Source of the DNA: Paracoccaceae bacterium
Lineage (GTDB): Bacteria; Pseudomonadota; Alphaproteobacteria; Rhodobacterales; Rhodobacteraceae
DNA length: 64,000 nucleotides
Assembly (NCBI GenBank): GCA_013214575.1
Contig: JABSSD010000134.1
Span: forward strand, 1-64,000
Direction of reading: 5' to 3'
The position numbers and the translations under genes are program-made. This document shows positions 9,292 through 16,723 of this stretch, one piece after another. The notes beneath the pieces are model-generated. The model saw only the letters and a list, made by a program, of their open reading frames with translations. It had not been told where the DNA came from and did no database searches. The first letter of the stretch is position 1. The number at the start of each line of letters is the position of its first letter.

Positions 9292-10710
9292 ATGACCAGA
9301 TATCCGCGCGACATGATTGGATACGGCGCCACACCACCAAATGCGCAGTGGCCCGGCGGCGCCAAGGTGGCGGTGCAGTTTGTGCTGAACTTCGAGGAGG
9401 GTGGCGAGAACAATATCCTGCATGGCGACGCCGCCTCCGAGGCCTTTCTGTCCGATATTCCCGGCGCGGCGCCCTGGCCGGGGCAGCGGCACTGGAACAT
9501 GGAATCGATCTATGAATACGGCGCGCGGGCCGGGTTCTGGCGGCTGCACCGGTTGTTCACCGGGGCGGAGATCCCGGTCACCATCTACGGGGTTGCCAGT
9601 GCATTGGCGCGCTGCCCTGATCAGCTGGCGGCGATGAAATCGGCAGATTGGGAGATCGCCAGTCACGGCTTGAAATGGGTCGAGCACAAGGGCATGGGTG
9701 AGGATGAAGAACGCGCCGCAATCGCCGAGGCGGTGCGTCTGCATACCGAGGTGGTCGGCAGCCGTCCGCGCGGCTGGTACACCGGACGCTGCAGTGTCAA
9801 CACGGTGCGGCTGGTGAGCGAGGCGGGCGGGTTTGATTATATCTCGGACACCTATGACGACGATCTGCCCTATTGGCGTGAACAGGGCGAGCGCGATCAG
9901 CTGATCATCCCGTATACGCTGGAAGCCAATGACATGCGCTTTGCCACCGCGCCGGGCTATACCACCGGCGAGCAGTTCTTCTCATATCTGAAGGACGCCT
10001 TTGATGTTTTATATGCCGAGGGCGAGGCCGGGGCCGCCAAGATGATGTCGATCGGGCTGCATTGCCGATTGATCGGCCGTCCCGGAAAGATCGCCGGGCT
10101 GAAGCGGTTCATTGACTATATTCAGGGCTTTGACGGGGTCTGGTGTCCGCGTCGCATTGATATTGCGCAGCACTGGGCCAAGACTCATCCGCATCAGCGC
10201 TACGCGCGCCCCGCCCGGATGGACCGCGCGACATTTGTCGCCAATTACGGCTCGATCTTTGAGCATTCGCCCTGGATTGCCGAGCGGGCTTTTGAGCTGG
10301 AGCTGGGCCCCGCGCATGACACGGCCGGCGGGCTGCACAATGCGCTGGCTCGGATGTTCCGCTCGGCCAGTGAGGCAGAGCGGTTGGCCGTGTTGATGGC
10401 GCACCCGGATCTGGCCGGAAAGCTGGCGGCGGCGGGGCGGCTGACGGCGGAAAGCACGGGCGAGCAGGCGGCGGCGGGGCTGGACCTGCTGACCGACGAT
10501 GAGCGTGAGAGGTTTACCCGGATGAACGGAGAATACGTTGAAAAACACGGATTTCCTTTTATCATTGCGGTGCGCGACTACGACAAAGCCAGCATTCTGG
10601 CGGCGTTTCACATCCGCATCAACAACAGCCGTGAGGTGGAATTTTCCGAGGCCTGCAAACAGGTGGAGCGGATTGCCGAATTCCGCCTGCGCGATGTGTT
10701 GCCGTCATGA
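9292..10710 (+). CDS. puuE: Bifunctional allantoinase (PuuE) / OHCU decarboxylase (UraD) fusion
   Basis: A 472-residue two-domain protein. Residues about 1-305 match PuuE, the metal-independent, polysaccharide-deacetylase-like allantoinase that opens allantoin to allantoate (YPRDMIGYG, EASHGLKW-like EIASHGLKWVEH, RGWYTGR). Residues about 310-472 match the helical OHCU decarboxylase UraD, which makes S-allantoin from OHCU (HPDLAGKLA, EKHGFPFIIAVRD). The fusion therefore joins two consecutive steps, with the later enzyme placed first in the chain. ATG start with AAGG upstream. Its stop overlaps the allA start by four bases. Such fusions are known in alphaproteobacteria. Confidence 0.93.
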   Translation: MTRYPRDMIGYGATPPNAQWPGGAKVAVQFVLNFEEGGENNILHGDAASEAFLSDIPGAAPWPGQRHWNMESIYEYGARAGFWRLHRLFTGAEIPVTIYGVASALARCPDQLAAMKSADWEIASHGLKWVEHKGMGEDEERAAIAEAVRLHTEVVGSRPRGWYTGRCSVNTVRLVSEAGGFDYISDTYDDDLPYWREQGERDQLIIPYTLEANDMRFATAPGYTTGEQFFSYLKDAFDVLYAEGEAGAAKMMSIGLHCRLIGRPGKIAGLKRFIDYIQGFDGVWCPRRIDIAQHWAKTHPHQRYARPARMDRATFVANYGSIFEHSPWIAERAFELELGPAHDTAGGLHNALARMFRSASEAERLAVLMAHPDLAGKLAAAGRLTAESTGEQAAAGLDLLTDDERERFTRMNGEYVEKHGFPFIIAVRDYDKASILAAFHIRINNSREVEFSEACKQVERIAEFRLRDVLPS

Positions 10711-11192
10711 GCCAAATAATCATCCAACCGCTGAGTGCCGAAAAATTTGCTGCCTTTGGCGAGGTGCTGGAGCTGAAAGCGCAGCCCGACAAGCTGATCA
10801 ATCAGGGGCTTTGCGGGCGTCATCACGATCTGGCGGCGCTGGCGTTCTCGGGGGGGCGTGCCGGGATCTCGCTGTTTGATGCCCAGCCGCGCAGCCTGCC
10901 GTATAAGCTGGAGATGGTTGAACGTCACCCTGACGGCAGCCAGGCGTTTATTCCGATGTCGCAGAGCCGCTTTCTGGTCATTGTGGCGCCGGATGAGAGT
11001 GGCAAGCCGGGCAGGCCGCTGGCGTTTGAGACCGCACCGGGCCAGGCGATCAACCTGGCAAGAGGCATCTGGCACGGGGTGCTGACGCCGCTGCAGGCGC
11101 CGGGATTGTTTGCCGTTGTCGACCGGATTGGCCCCGGCATGAATCTGGAAGAACACTGGTTCGAGACTCCATTTACCGTATCACGTATTTAA
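10707..11192 (+). CDS. allA: Ureidoglycolate lyase
   Basis: A 161-residue cupin-like enzyme of the AllA family that splits ureidoglycolate into glyoxylate and urea. Supporting blocks are the N-terminal PLSAEKFAAFGEVLE, the central SQAFIPMSQSRFLVIVAP and the conserved ARGIWHGVL near residue 115. It overlaps the puuE-uraD stop as ATGA, so it is translationally coupled. It would complete the ureide pathway begun by PuuD. Confidence 0.92.
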   Translation: MSQIIIQPLSAEKFAAFGEVLELKAQPDKLINQGLCGRHHDLAALAFSGGRAGISLFDAQPRSLPYKLEMVERHPDGSQAFIPMSQSRFLVIVAPDESGKPGRPLAFETAPGQAINLARGIWHGVLTPLQAPGLFAVVDRIGPGMNLEEHWFETPFTVSRI

Positions 11193-11255
11193 CACCAAAG
11201 CCGCCCGCCAAAGAGGTGGCTCAATAACATTAAAATCAACAATAGGGACAAAGAC

Positions 11256-12689
11256 ATGAGTTATGGAAGCATCGGGACGCCGCAGCAATTGCGCGACCCC
11301 AATTACACCCCCGCCCTGTCGCGGGCGATCCCGCTGGGCATCCAGCATGTGCTGGCAATGTTTGTATCAAACATCACCCCGGCCATTATCGTCGCCGGGG
11401 CGGCGGGCTTTGGCTTTGGCTCCAACTCGCCCGATTTCCCCGAGCTGCTGTATATGATCCAGATGTCGATGCTGTTTGCCGGTGTCGCGACGCTGTTGCA
11501 GACGGTGACTATTGGCCCGGTGGGGGCGGCGCTGCCGATTGTGCAGGGCACCAGCTTTGCCTTTTTGCCGATCATGATTCCGCTGGTGGCGGGGCGCGGC
11601 GTCGATGCGCTGGCGGCGCTGTATGGCGGTGTTATCATCGGCGGGATTTTCCATGCGGCACTGGGGCTGGTGATCGGCAAGATCCGCTTTGCGCTGCCGC
11701 CACTGGTGACCGGGCTGGTGGTGACGATGATCGGGCTGATGCTGGTCAAGGTTGGCATCCAGTATGCTGCCGGTGGGGTGCCGGCAAAAATGTCCGGGGC
11801 GGCTGAATATGGCTCGTTGCTGAACTGGTCGGCGGCACTGGTGGTGATTGTGGTCACTCTGGGGCTGAAGTTCTTTACCCGTGGCATGCTGTCGATCTCG
11901 GCGGTGTTGCTGGGCTTGGTGGTGGGCTATGGCTATGCGCTGATGATGGGCATGGTCTCGGTTGAGGCGATTGGCACCAGCTGGTCGCGGGCCGCTGTCT
12001 TTGCGCTGCCGATGCCGTTCAAATACGGTTTTGAGTTTTCGCTGGCGGCGATCCTGGGCTTCTGCCTGATGGCTTTTGTATCGGCGATAGAGACCGTTGG
12101 CGATGTCAGTGGCATCACCCGGGGCGGCGCCGGCCGTGAGGCCACCGACAAGGAAATCACCGGGGCGACCTATGCGGATGGGTTTGGCACCGCACTTGCC
12201 GGGGTGTTTGGCGGGTTGCCCAATACCTCGTTCAGCCAGAACGTCGGGCTGATCGCCATGACCGGCGTGATGAGCCGCCATGTGGTGACCATCGGCGCCA
12301 TCTTCCTGATCATCTGCGGCCTGGTGCCCAAGGTGGGTGCTATCATCCGCACCATCCCGATCGAGGTGCTGGGCGGCGGTGTCATCGTGATGTTTGGCAT
12401 GGTGGTTGCAGCGGGTATTTCGATGCTGTCGGATGTGGACTGGAACCGCCGCAACATGGTGATCTTTGCCATCTCACTGTCGATCGGTCTGGGGTTGCAG
12501 CTGGAGCCCGGCGCGGTTCAGCATCTGCCAGACAGCTTGCGTATCCTGATGACCTCAGGCCTGTTGCCGGCTGCGGTGCTGGCGATCGTGCTGAACCTGG
12601 TGCTGCCACAGGAACTGCCAGAGGAGGCCACCGATGAAGTGTCCGGTGGACATGCGGGCCAGGGAGAAGGATCGCTGCCTGGCGAATAG
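11256..12689 (+). CDS. NCS2-family urate/xanthine permease
   Basis: A 477-residue polytopic inner-membrane transporter of the nucleobase-ascorbate (NCS2) family, with about 12-14 hydrophobic segments. The family signature appears as QNVGLIAMTG near residue 329, where Gln-Asn is typical of the xanthine/urate branch rather than uracil carriers. TSFAFLPIMIPLV around residue 105 is also typical. It follows allA after 63 bases with GGGAC before the ATG and is probably in the same operon, so urate uptake is the likely role. Exact substrate (urate or xanthine) cannot be settled from sequence. The last 20 residues are a charged cytoplasmic tail. Confidence 0.87.
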   Translation: MSYGSIGTPQQLRDPNYTPALSRAIPLGIQHVLAMFVSNITPAIIVAGAAGFGFGSNSPDFPELLYMIQMSMLFAGVATLLQTVTIGPVGAALPIVQGTSFAFLPIMIPLVAGRGVDALAALYGGVIIGGIFHAALGLVIGKIRFALPPLVTGLVVTMIGLMLVKVGIQYAAGGVPAKMSGAAEYGSLLNWSAALVVIVVTLGLKFFTRGMLSISAVLLGLVVGYGYALMMGMVSVEAIGTSWSRAAVFALPMPFKYGFEFSLAAILGFCLMAFVSAIETVGDVSGITRGGAGREATDKEITGATYADGFGTALAGVFGGLPNTSFSQNVGLIAMTGVMSRHVVTIGAIFLIICGLVPKVGAIIRTIPIEVLGGGVIVMFGMVVAAGISMLSDVDWNRRNMVIFAISLSIGLGLQLEPGAVQHLPDSLRILMTSGLLPAAVLAIVLNLVLPQELPEEATDEVSGGHAGQGEGSLPGE

Positions 12690-12700
12690 AAAGTGAGGGT

Positions 12701-12753
12701 GCGAGGGGCCAGCCCCTCGCGCTCCCCGGAGTATTTTGGCAAAAAGAAGACTG
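12701..12753 (+). repeat. Hairpin plus recurrent intergenic motif (copy 1)
   Basis: A perfect 8-bp hairpin GCGAGGGG-CCAG-CCCCTCGC (12701-12720) directly precedes a copy of the window's recurrent motif (12724-12753, GGAGTATTTTGGCAAAAAGA). It lies between the convergent permease and GAPDH genes. A run of eight or more T at about 12777-12784 follows without a clear stem. The hairpin may act in termination or RNA 3'-end protection. Confidence 0.6.
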
Positions 12754-12802
12754 GGGGCTACTGCTGGAGGGGGCTCTTTTTTTTGGCGTAAAGCGGGCGT
12801 TG

Positions 12803-13789
12803 TTAGTCTGCCGCCATTCGTCGTGCCACATCCAGCATGCGGGCGGAGAATCCCCACTCATTGTCGTACCAGCCGAACAGCCGCAGCTGATGGTCGCCCA
12901 CCATGCGGGTTTCCGGCGCGGCGATGACCAGGGATTCAGGGCGGGCGCGCAGGTCGGATGACACCAGTGGCATCTCGGTCCAGCCCAGCACGGGGGAGGC
13001 GGCAACGGCCTCTTTCAAGGTGGCTAGAAATTCCTTTTCGCGGGTGGGCTGTGACAGCTGCACCACCAGGTCCACGGCGGAGACAGAGGCGCTGGGCACC
13101 CGCACCGCGGAGCCGCTGATGCGGCCGGTCAGATGGGGCAGTACCAAGTCGATCAGCTGGGTCGCCGAGGAGGAGGTCGGCACCATCGACAAGGCGCCGC
13201 CCCGTGAGCGGGCAAAATCGCCACGCGGCGCATCGACCATGGGCTGCGAGTTAGTATAGCAGTGGATGGTGGTCATATGGGCGGTCTTGATGCCTGCAAT
13301 CTGGTCCACCAGACTGACCAGCGGTGCCAGTGCATTGGTGGTGCAGGAGGCATTTGAGACAATCCGGGCGCCGATCAGCACTGCGTCATTGGCGCCCAGC
13401 ACCACCGTTTGCTCGGCAGCGGGTGAGGGACCTGAGATCAGCACCTTACCGGCCCCCGCTGCCAGGCCGCGCTCGGCCACGTCCGAGCTGCGGGCAATGC
13501 CGGTGCATTCCAGCACCACGTCAACGCCGCTCAGATCGGCCTGGGTGAGGTCGGAAAACTGGCTGACAGGGATCGAGCGCCCCATCACCAGCAGCGTTTT
13601 GTCGCCCATCTCTACCGGTGCGGGGAAGGGGCCAAAGGTGCTGTCGTACTGGAACAGGTAGGCGCACATCTCCAGCGGAGCGATGTCGTTGATCAGCACC
13701 ACGTCGATGTCTTCGCCGCGGCGCGTGGTGAGCAGCTGGCGCAGGATGGCGCGGCCAATGCGGCCAAATCCGTTGATTGCAATTTTCAT
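12803..13789 (-). CDS. Divergent glyceraldehyde-3-phosphate dehydrogenase paralogue
   Basis: A 328-residue GAPDH-family enzyme. It has an N-terminal Rossmann motif INGFGRIGR, the Asp typical of NAD-preferring members (INDIAP), the catalytic SNASCTTN with the active Cys at about residue 150, and the C-terminal WYDNEWGFS. It departs from housekeeping GAPDH around the substrate site: the usual HSYTNDQ is HCYTNSQ, and the phosphate-binding TGA is replaced within PTSSSATQ. So it may use another aldehyde or be a low-activity paralogue. The smaller size and Roseobacter context fit a second gap gene. It is convergent with the permease and probably unrelated to purine use. Confidence 0.82.
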   Translation of the reverse strand: MKIAINGFGRIGRAILRQLLTTRRGEDIDVVLINDIAPLEMCAYLFQYDSTFGPFPAPVEMGDKTLLVMGRSIPVSQFSDLTQADLSGVDVVLECTGIARSSDVAERGLAAGAGKVLISGPSPAAEQTVVLGANDAVLIGARIVSNASCTTNALAPLVSLVDQIAGIKTAHMTTIHCYTNSQPMVDAPRGDFARSRGGALSMVPTSSSATQLIDLVLPHLTGRISGSAVRVPSASVSAVDLVVQLSQPTREKEFLATLKEAVAASPVLGWTEMPLVSSDLRARPESLVIAAPETRMVGDHQLRLFGWYDNEWGFSARMLDVARRMAAD

Positions 13790-13921
13790 CCTATAGCTAT
13801 GGCAGGGGATGGGGTCTGGCTCAATCCACCTTGAGGCGGAATTTGATCACATTTTGGGGCGGCAAATGTTTCAACTCCGCCAAGGCAGTGACGGGCCTTG
13901 CCGCGCCGGGTCTGAGTGGGT

Positions 13922-14236
13922 TTAGCGGGGGCAGATCATCTGCGCTGCGTAAGAGCCATCAATGGATTTCACCATAGTATCAATATTGGCGCTGCAGCCG
14001 GTGGCCGCTTTGAAGGCGCGGCTGGCCTGGCGGGAGCCGATCATGGCGGGCGGGCGGAACGGGAGCAGCTCCTCGTTCAGCCGGGTGGCGCGAAACCGCC
14101 CCGGTGCGTCTTCGATCGGGGTCACCAGCCAAATGCGGCCCAATACGGTGACCTGCTTGGCCTCGGTCTCTTTGGCCTGTGCCAGCGGGGTCATCGTCAG
14201 GACCAATGTGGCGGCCAGGATCAGGTGCTTCAACAT
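13922..14236 (-). CDS. Small exported protein of unknown function
   Basis: A 104-residue protein with a clear signal peptide (MLKHLILAATLVLTMTPLAQA) and a short mature domain containing two cysteines near the C-terminus (ATGCSAN and QMICPR) that could form a disulphide. I chose the ATG at 14236 because GGAG lies seven bases upstream; an in-frame extension begins at 14296. It lies downstream of allE on the same strand, separated by a strong inverted repeat, so it may be a separate transcription unit. No family recognised. Confidence 0.65.
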   Translation of the reverse strand: MLKHLILAATLVLTMTPLAQAKETEAKQVTVLGRIWLVTPIEDAPGRFRATRLNEELLPFRPPAMIGSRQASRAFKAATGCSANIDTMVKSIDGSYAAQMICPR

Positions 14237-14260
14237 ACCAATTCTCCGCATAAAATAGCT

Positions 14261-14290
14261 GTGCCGCAACTCTAACGTCGGTTGCGGCAC
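14261..14290. terminator. Perfect 10-bp inverted repeat between allE and the small exported gene
   Basis: GTGCCGCAAC and GTTGCGGCAC flank a ten-base loop. It lies 25 bases upstream of the small exported gene and 54 bases beyond the allE stop. It lacks a strong T-run on the minus strand (AGCTATTTTATG follows), so it could be a weak terminator of allE or an operator for the next gene. Confidence 0.45.
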
Positions 14291-14307
14291 ATGCAATGGC
14301 TAACGGT

Positions 14308-14349
14308 CCAGTCCCACTAACCCAGTCCCATTAGCCCAGTTCCATTAGC
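14308..14349. repeat. Three 14-bp tandem repeats overlapping the allE stop codon
   Basis: CCAGTCCCACTAAC, CCAGTCCCATTAGC and CCAGTTCCATTAGC follow one another without gaps. The third copy contains the allE TAA (reverse strand), so the array looks like an expansion of the gene's 3' end. Confidence 0.75.
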
Positions 14350-15166
14350 CGAGTGGCATGTGGCGATTGACGTCCTTGTACAGCAGGTAACGGAACCGGC
14401 CCGGCCCGCCAGCATAGCAGGCCTGAGGGCAGAAGGCGCGCAGCCACATGAAATCGCCGGCCTCGACCTCGACCCAGTCCTGGTTCAGCTTGTAGACCGC
14501 CTTGCCCTCGAGCACGAAGAGCCCGTGTTCCATCACATGGGTTTCCAGAAAGGGAATGACGCCGCCGGGTTCAAAGCTGACCACGGTGACATGCATGTCG
14601 TGGTTCATGTCCGCAGGGTCCATAAACCGGGTGGTGGACCAGCGGCCTTCGGTGTCGGGCATCACATTAGGGGCGATGTCCTGTTCGTTGACCACAAAGG
14701 CTGCGGGTTTTTGCACCCCGGGGGCTGATTGCCATTGTTTGCGAATCCAGTGGAAGGCGGCGGTGTCGGTGCTGGCGTTGCGGATGCACCAGTCACTGGC
14801 GGCGGGGAGATAGGCAAAGCTGCCGGGGGTCAGTGTATGGGCGGCGCCGTCGATGGTCAGTTGCAGGGTGCCTTTGGTGACAAACAGCCCCGCCTGTGCG
14901 GTTGCATCGCTCTCGGGGCTGTCCGAGCCACCGCCCGGTTGCAGCTCGACGATATACTGCGAGAAGGTCTCGGCGAAACCGCTGAGCGGGCGGGCAATCA
15001 CCCACATCCGCATGCCGTCCCAGCCGGGCAGGAACGAGGTGACGATGTCGCGCATGGTGCCTTTGGGGATCACCGCATAGGCATCGGTGAACATCGCCCG
15101 GTCGGTCAGCAGTTGGTCCTGCCCCGGATGGCCGCCCTGAGGCGTGTGATAGCTGGGCTGTGCCAT
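14345..15166 (-). CDS. allE: (S)-ureidoglycine aminohydrolase (bicupin)
   Basis: A 273-residue bicupin matching AllE/YlbA, the manganese enzyme that turns S-ureidoglycine into S-ureidoglycolate and ammonia, just before AllA. The C-terminal cupin keeps the metal set: Glu, His and His in FLETHVMEHG (about 208-217) and Gln in FCPQACYAG near residue 250. The N-terminal cupin is present but lacks these ligands, as usual. It stands apart from the rest of the purine genes, behind GAPDH and a small exported gene, on the opposite strand from allA. ATG start at 15166. Confidence 0.92.
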   Translation of the reverse strand: MAQPSYHTPQGGHPGQDQLLTDRAMFTDAYAVIPKGTMRDIVTSFLPGWDGMRMWVIARPLSGFAETFSQYIVELQPGGGSDSPESDATAQAGLFVTKGTLQLTIDGAAHTLTPGSFAYLPAASDWCIRNASTDTAAFHWIRKQWQSAPGVQKPAAFVVNEQDIAPNVMPDTEGRWSTTRFMDPADMNHDMHVTVVSFEPGGVIPFLETHVMEHGLFVLEGKAVYKLNQDWVEVEAGDFMWLRAFCPQACYAGGPGRFRYLLYKDVNRHMPLG

Positions 15167-15354
15167 TGGCAGATCCTTTTGGTGTGTCTGCGGTAACTAT
15201 GGGCGCGTCGCCAGGTGGGTGAAAGAGGGTCTTGGCCAATAGCATTCTTCGCAATTATTTGAATATCGCGCCGCTGGCTTTGGACAAAACGCAGGGCGCG
15301 GTGTATCGCAGAAGCAGAGCCGCCGTGGTGGCGTTGTATTTCCGAGGGTCCGAT

Positions 15355-15702
15355 ATGAGAAAAATTCTGAGCGCCTGTGCCATTCTGATTGCCATGAGCG
15401 GCGTTGCCGAGGCCAAACCGCTGTCGCGTATTCTGGCTGAAACGGGATTGAGCAGCGAGGATTTTGACATGATGGGGCAGTATGCTGCTTGGCTGTATGA
15501 GCGCGGCGCGCCCAGGGTGGGGGCGGTGGCGCAGTGGTCCAATGACAGCAGTGGCGCCTCGGGCAAGGTGACATTGGATGCGATCAGCGGCAATTGCGTG
15601 TCGCTGCGTCACGCGGCAATGGCGGCTGGCAAGGACAAGCCGGTGCTGATCCATACGCGGCGCTGCAAGAACGCCGATGGTATCTGGCTGCTGCAGCCCT
15701 GA
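15355..15702 (+). CDS. Small exported protein of unknown function
   Basis: A 115-residue protein with a signal peptide (MRKILSACAILIAMSGVAEA) and a small mature domain whose C-terminal half (GNCVSLRHAA ... RRCKNADGIWLLQP) resembles the tail of the RT0821/17-kDa surface-antigen type domain, with two cysteines. That resemblance is by eye only. The start is the ATG at 15355 with GAGGG upstream, chosen because the signal peptide begins there. The 188 bases upstream hold no other gene. Convergent with the IclR gene. Confidence 0.6.
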   Translation: MRKILSACAILIAMSGVAEAKPLSRILAETGLSSEDFDMMGQYAAWLYERGAPRVGAVAQWSNDSSGASGKVTLDAISGNCVSLRHAAMAAGKDKPVLIHTRRCKNADGIWLLQP

Positions 15703-15793
15703 TGGGCCGCAGCCGCAGCTGACTTAGTGCCGCGTTGAGGGCGAAGTTTAGCCAGGGCCCAGAGCAGAGCTATGGGGCATGAGGCCCAGGCGG

Positions 15794-16570
15794 TTACAGC
15801 CCGACGACGGCTTTTGCCTGGCGCAGTTCGGCGGCGCATAACTGGAGCTCACGCAGGATTTTCTCTGGTCGGTGCTGGTCGCCCAACCCGCGCGGCGCCG
15901 AGCTGCCGACAACCACTGGCGTATCGCCGGGGCGCGACACCACAACCGCATAGCCAATGATGCCCGATTCAAATTCGCTGTCGGTGACAACCAGCCCATC
16001 CCGACGGGCCTGATCAATCCGTTCAATGATGGTGTCATGGTCCTGGATCGACAGATCTGTGTGGCCGGGAATCGGGTCCTTTTTGACCAGGGCCACCGCC
16101 AGCTCGGACGGCAGGCAGGCCATCAGCATTCGGCCCAGACTGGTGTGGATCAGCGGGATGCGGGCGCCGGCCGTAAAGCCATAGGTCACCGGGCTGTGCC
16201 CCACGGTTGACTGGGCCAGCAGCAGCACCTGTTCGTTGTCCAGCATCGCCAGGGTGATTTCGGCGCCGAGGCTGCTGGCGCGGTGATCCAGCACCGGCTG
16301 GACCCGCAGGCCAAACTGATTGGCCTGCAAAAAGCCGCCTGCCAGTTCCAGCACTCTGGGTGTCAGCGACAGCATCCGCCCGTCCTGACGCAGATAGCCG
16401 GCCTGCACCAGGGTCAGGGCGCCACGCCGTGCGGTGGCCCGATCCTGACCTGTCCGGCGGGCTATTTCGGCCAGGCTCATGCTTGGGCTGGCAGCGTCAA
16501 AAACGGCCAGTACAGCCAAGCCTTTGGCAAAACTGGATGAAATATTTCGATCTTGACCGTTGTTCGACAT
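15794..16570 (-). CDS. IclR-family transcriptional regulator
   Basis: A 258-residue IclR regulator. The N-terminal winged helix-turn-helix (about residues 12-72, SLAEIARRTGQDRATARRGA) precedes an IclR effector domain (about 85-250) with SLGRMLMACLP and a GYAVVVSRPG block. The ATG at 16570 begins the family-typical sequence; the open frame continues far upstream only because it is antisense to the Rieske gene. It is divergent from the Rieske/GS-like operon and is likely its regulator, with candidate operators in the 153-base gap. Confidence 0.9.
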   Translation of the reverse strand: MSNNGQDRNISSSFAKGLAVLAVFDAASPSMSLAEIARRTGQDRATARRGALTLVQAGYLRQDGRMLSLTPRVLELAGGFLQANQFGLRVQPVLDHRASSLGAEITLAMLDNEQVLLLAQSTVGHSPVTYGFTAGARIPLIHTSLGRMLMACLPSELAVALVKKDPIPGHTDLSIQDHDTIIERIDQARRDGLVVTDSEFESGIIGYAVVVSRPGDTPVVVGSSAPRGLGDQHRPEKILRELQLCAAELRQAKAVVGL

Positions 16571-16644
16571 CAGTGTCCCCGTAGCTTTCCCCGTAAAAAA
16601 CGTCCGACCATGCTTGACAGCTCTGCAATGCTCTTGCAGTTTGA

Positions 16645-16678
16645 TCGTAAGGTACGACCAATAGTTCGCCATACGAAC
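16645..16678. promoter_or_regulatory. Candidate IclR operators (two palindromes)
   Basis: TCGTA-AGG-TACGA (16645-16657) and GTTCG-CCATA-CGAAC (16664-16678) lie 19 bp centre to centre in the gap between the IclR gene and the Rieske gene. IclR regulators bind such paired palindromes. A close relative, GTTCGC-ATA-GCGAAC, occurs at 40100-40114 before pabB. Binding is inferred, not shown. Confidence 0.45.
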
Positions 16679-16723
16679 AACGTCAAGCCAGCATTTTCGA
16701 CTTGCCAGCGAACAGGACCCGCA

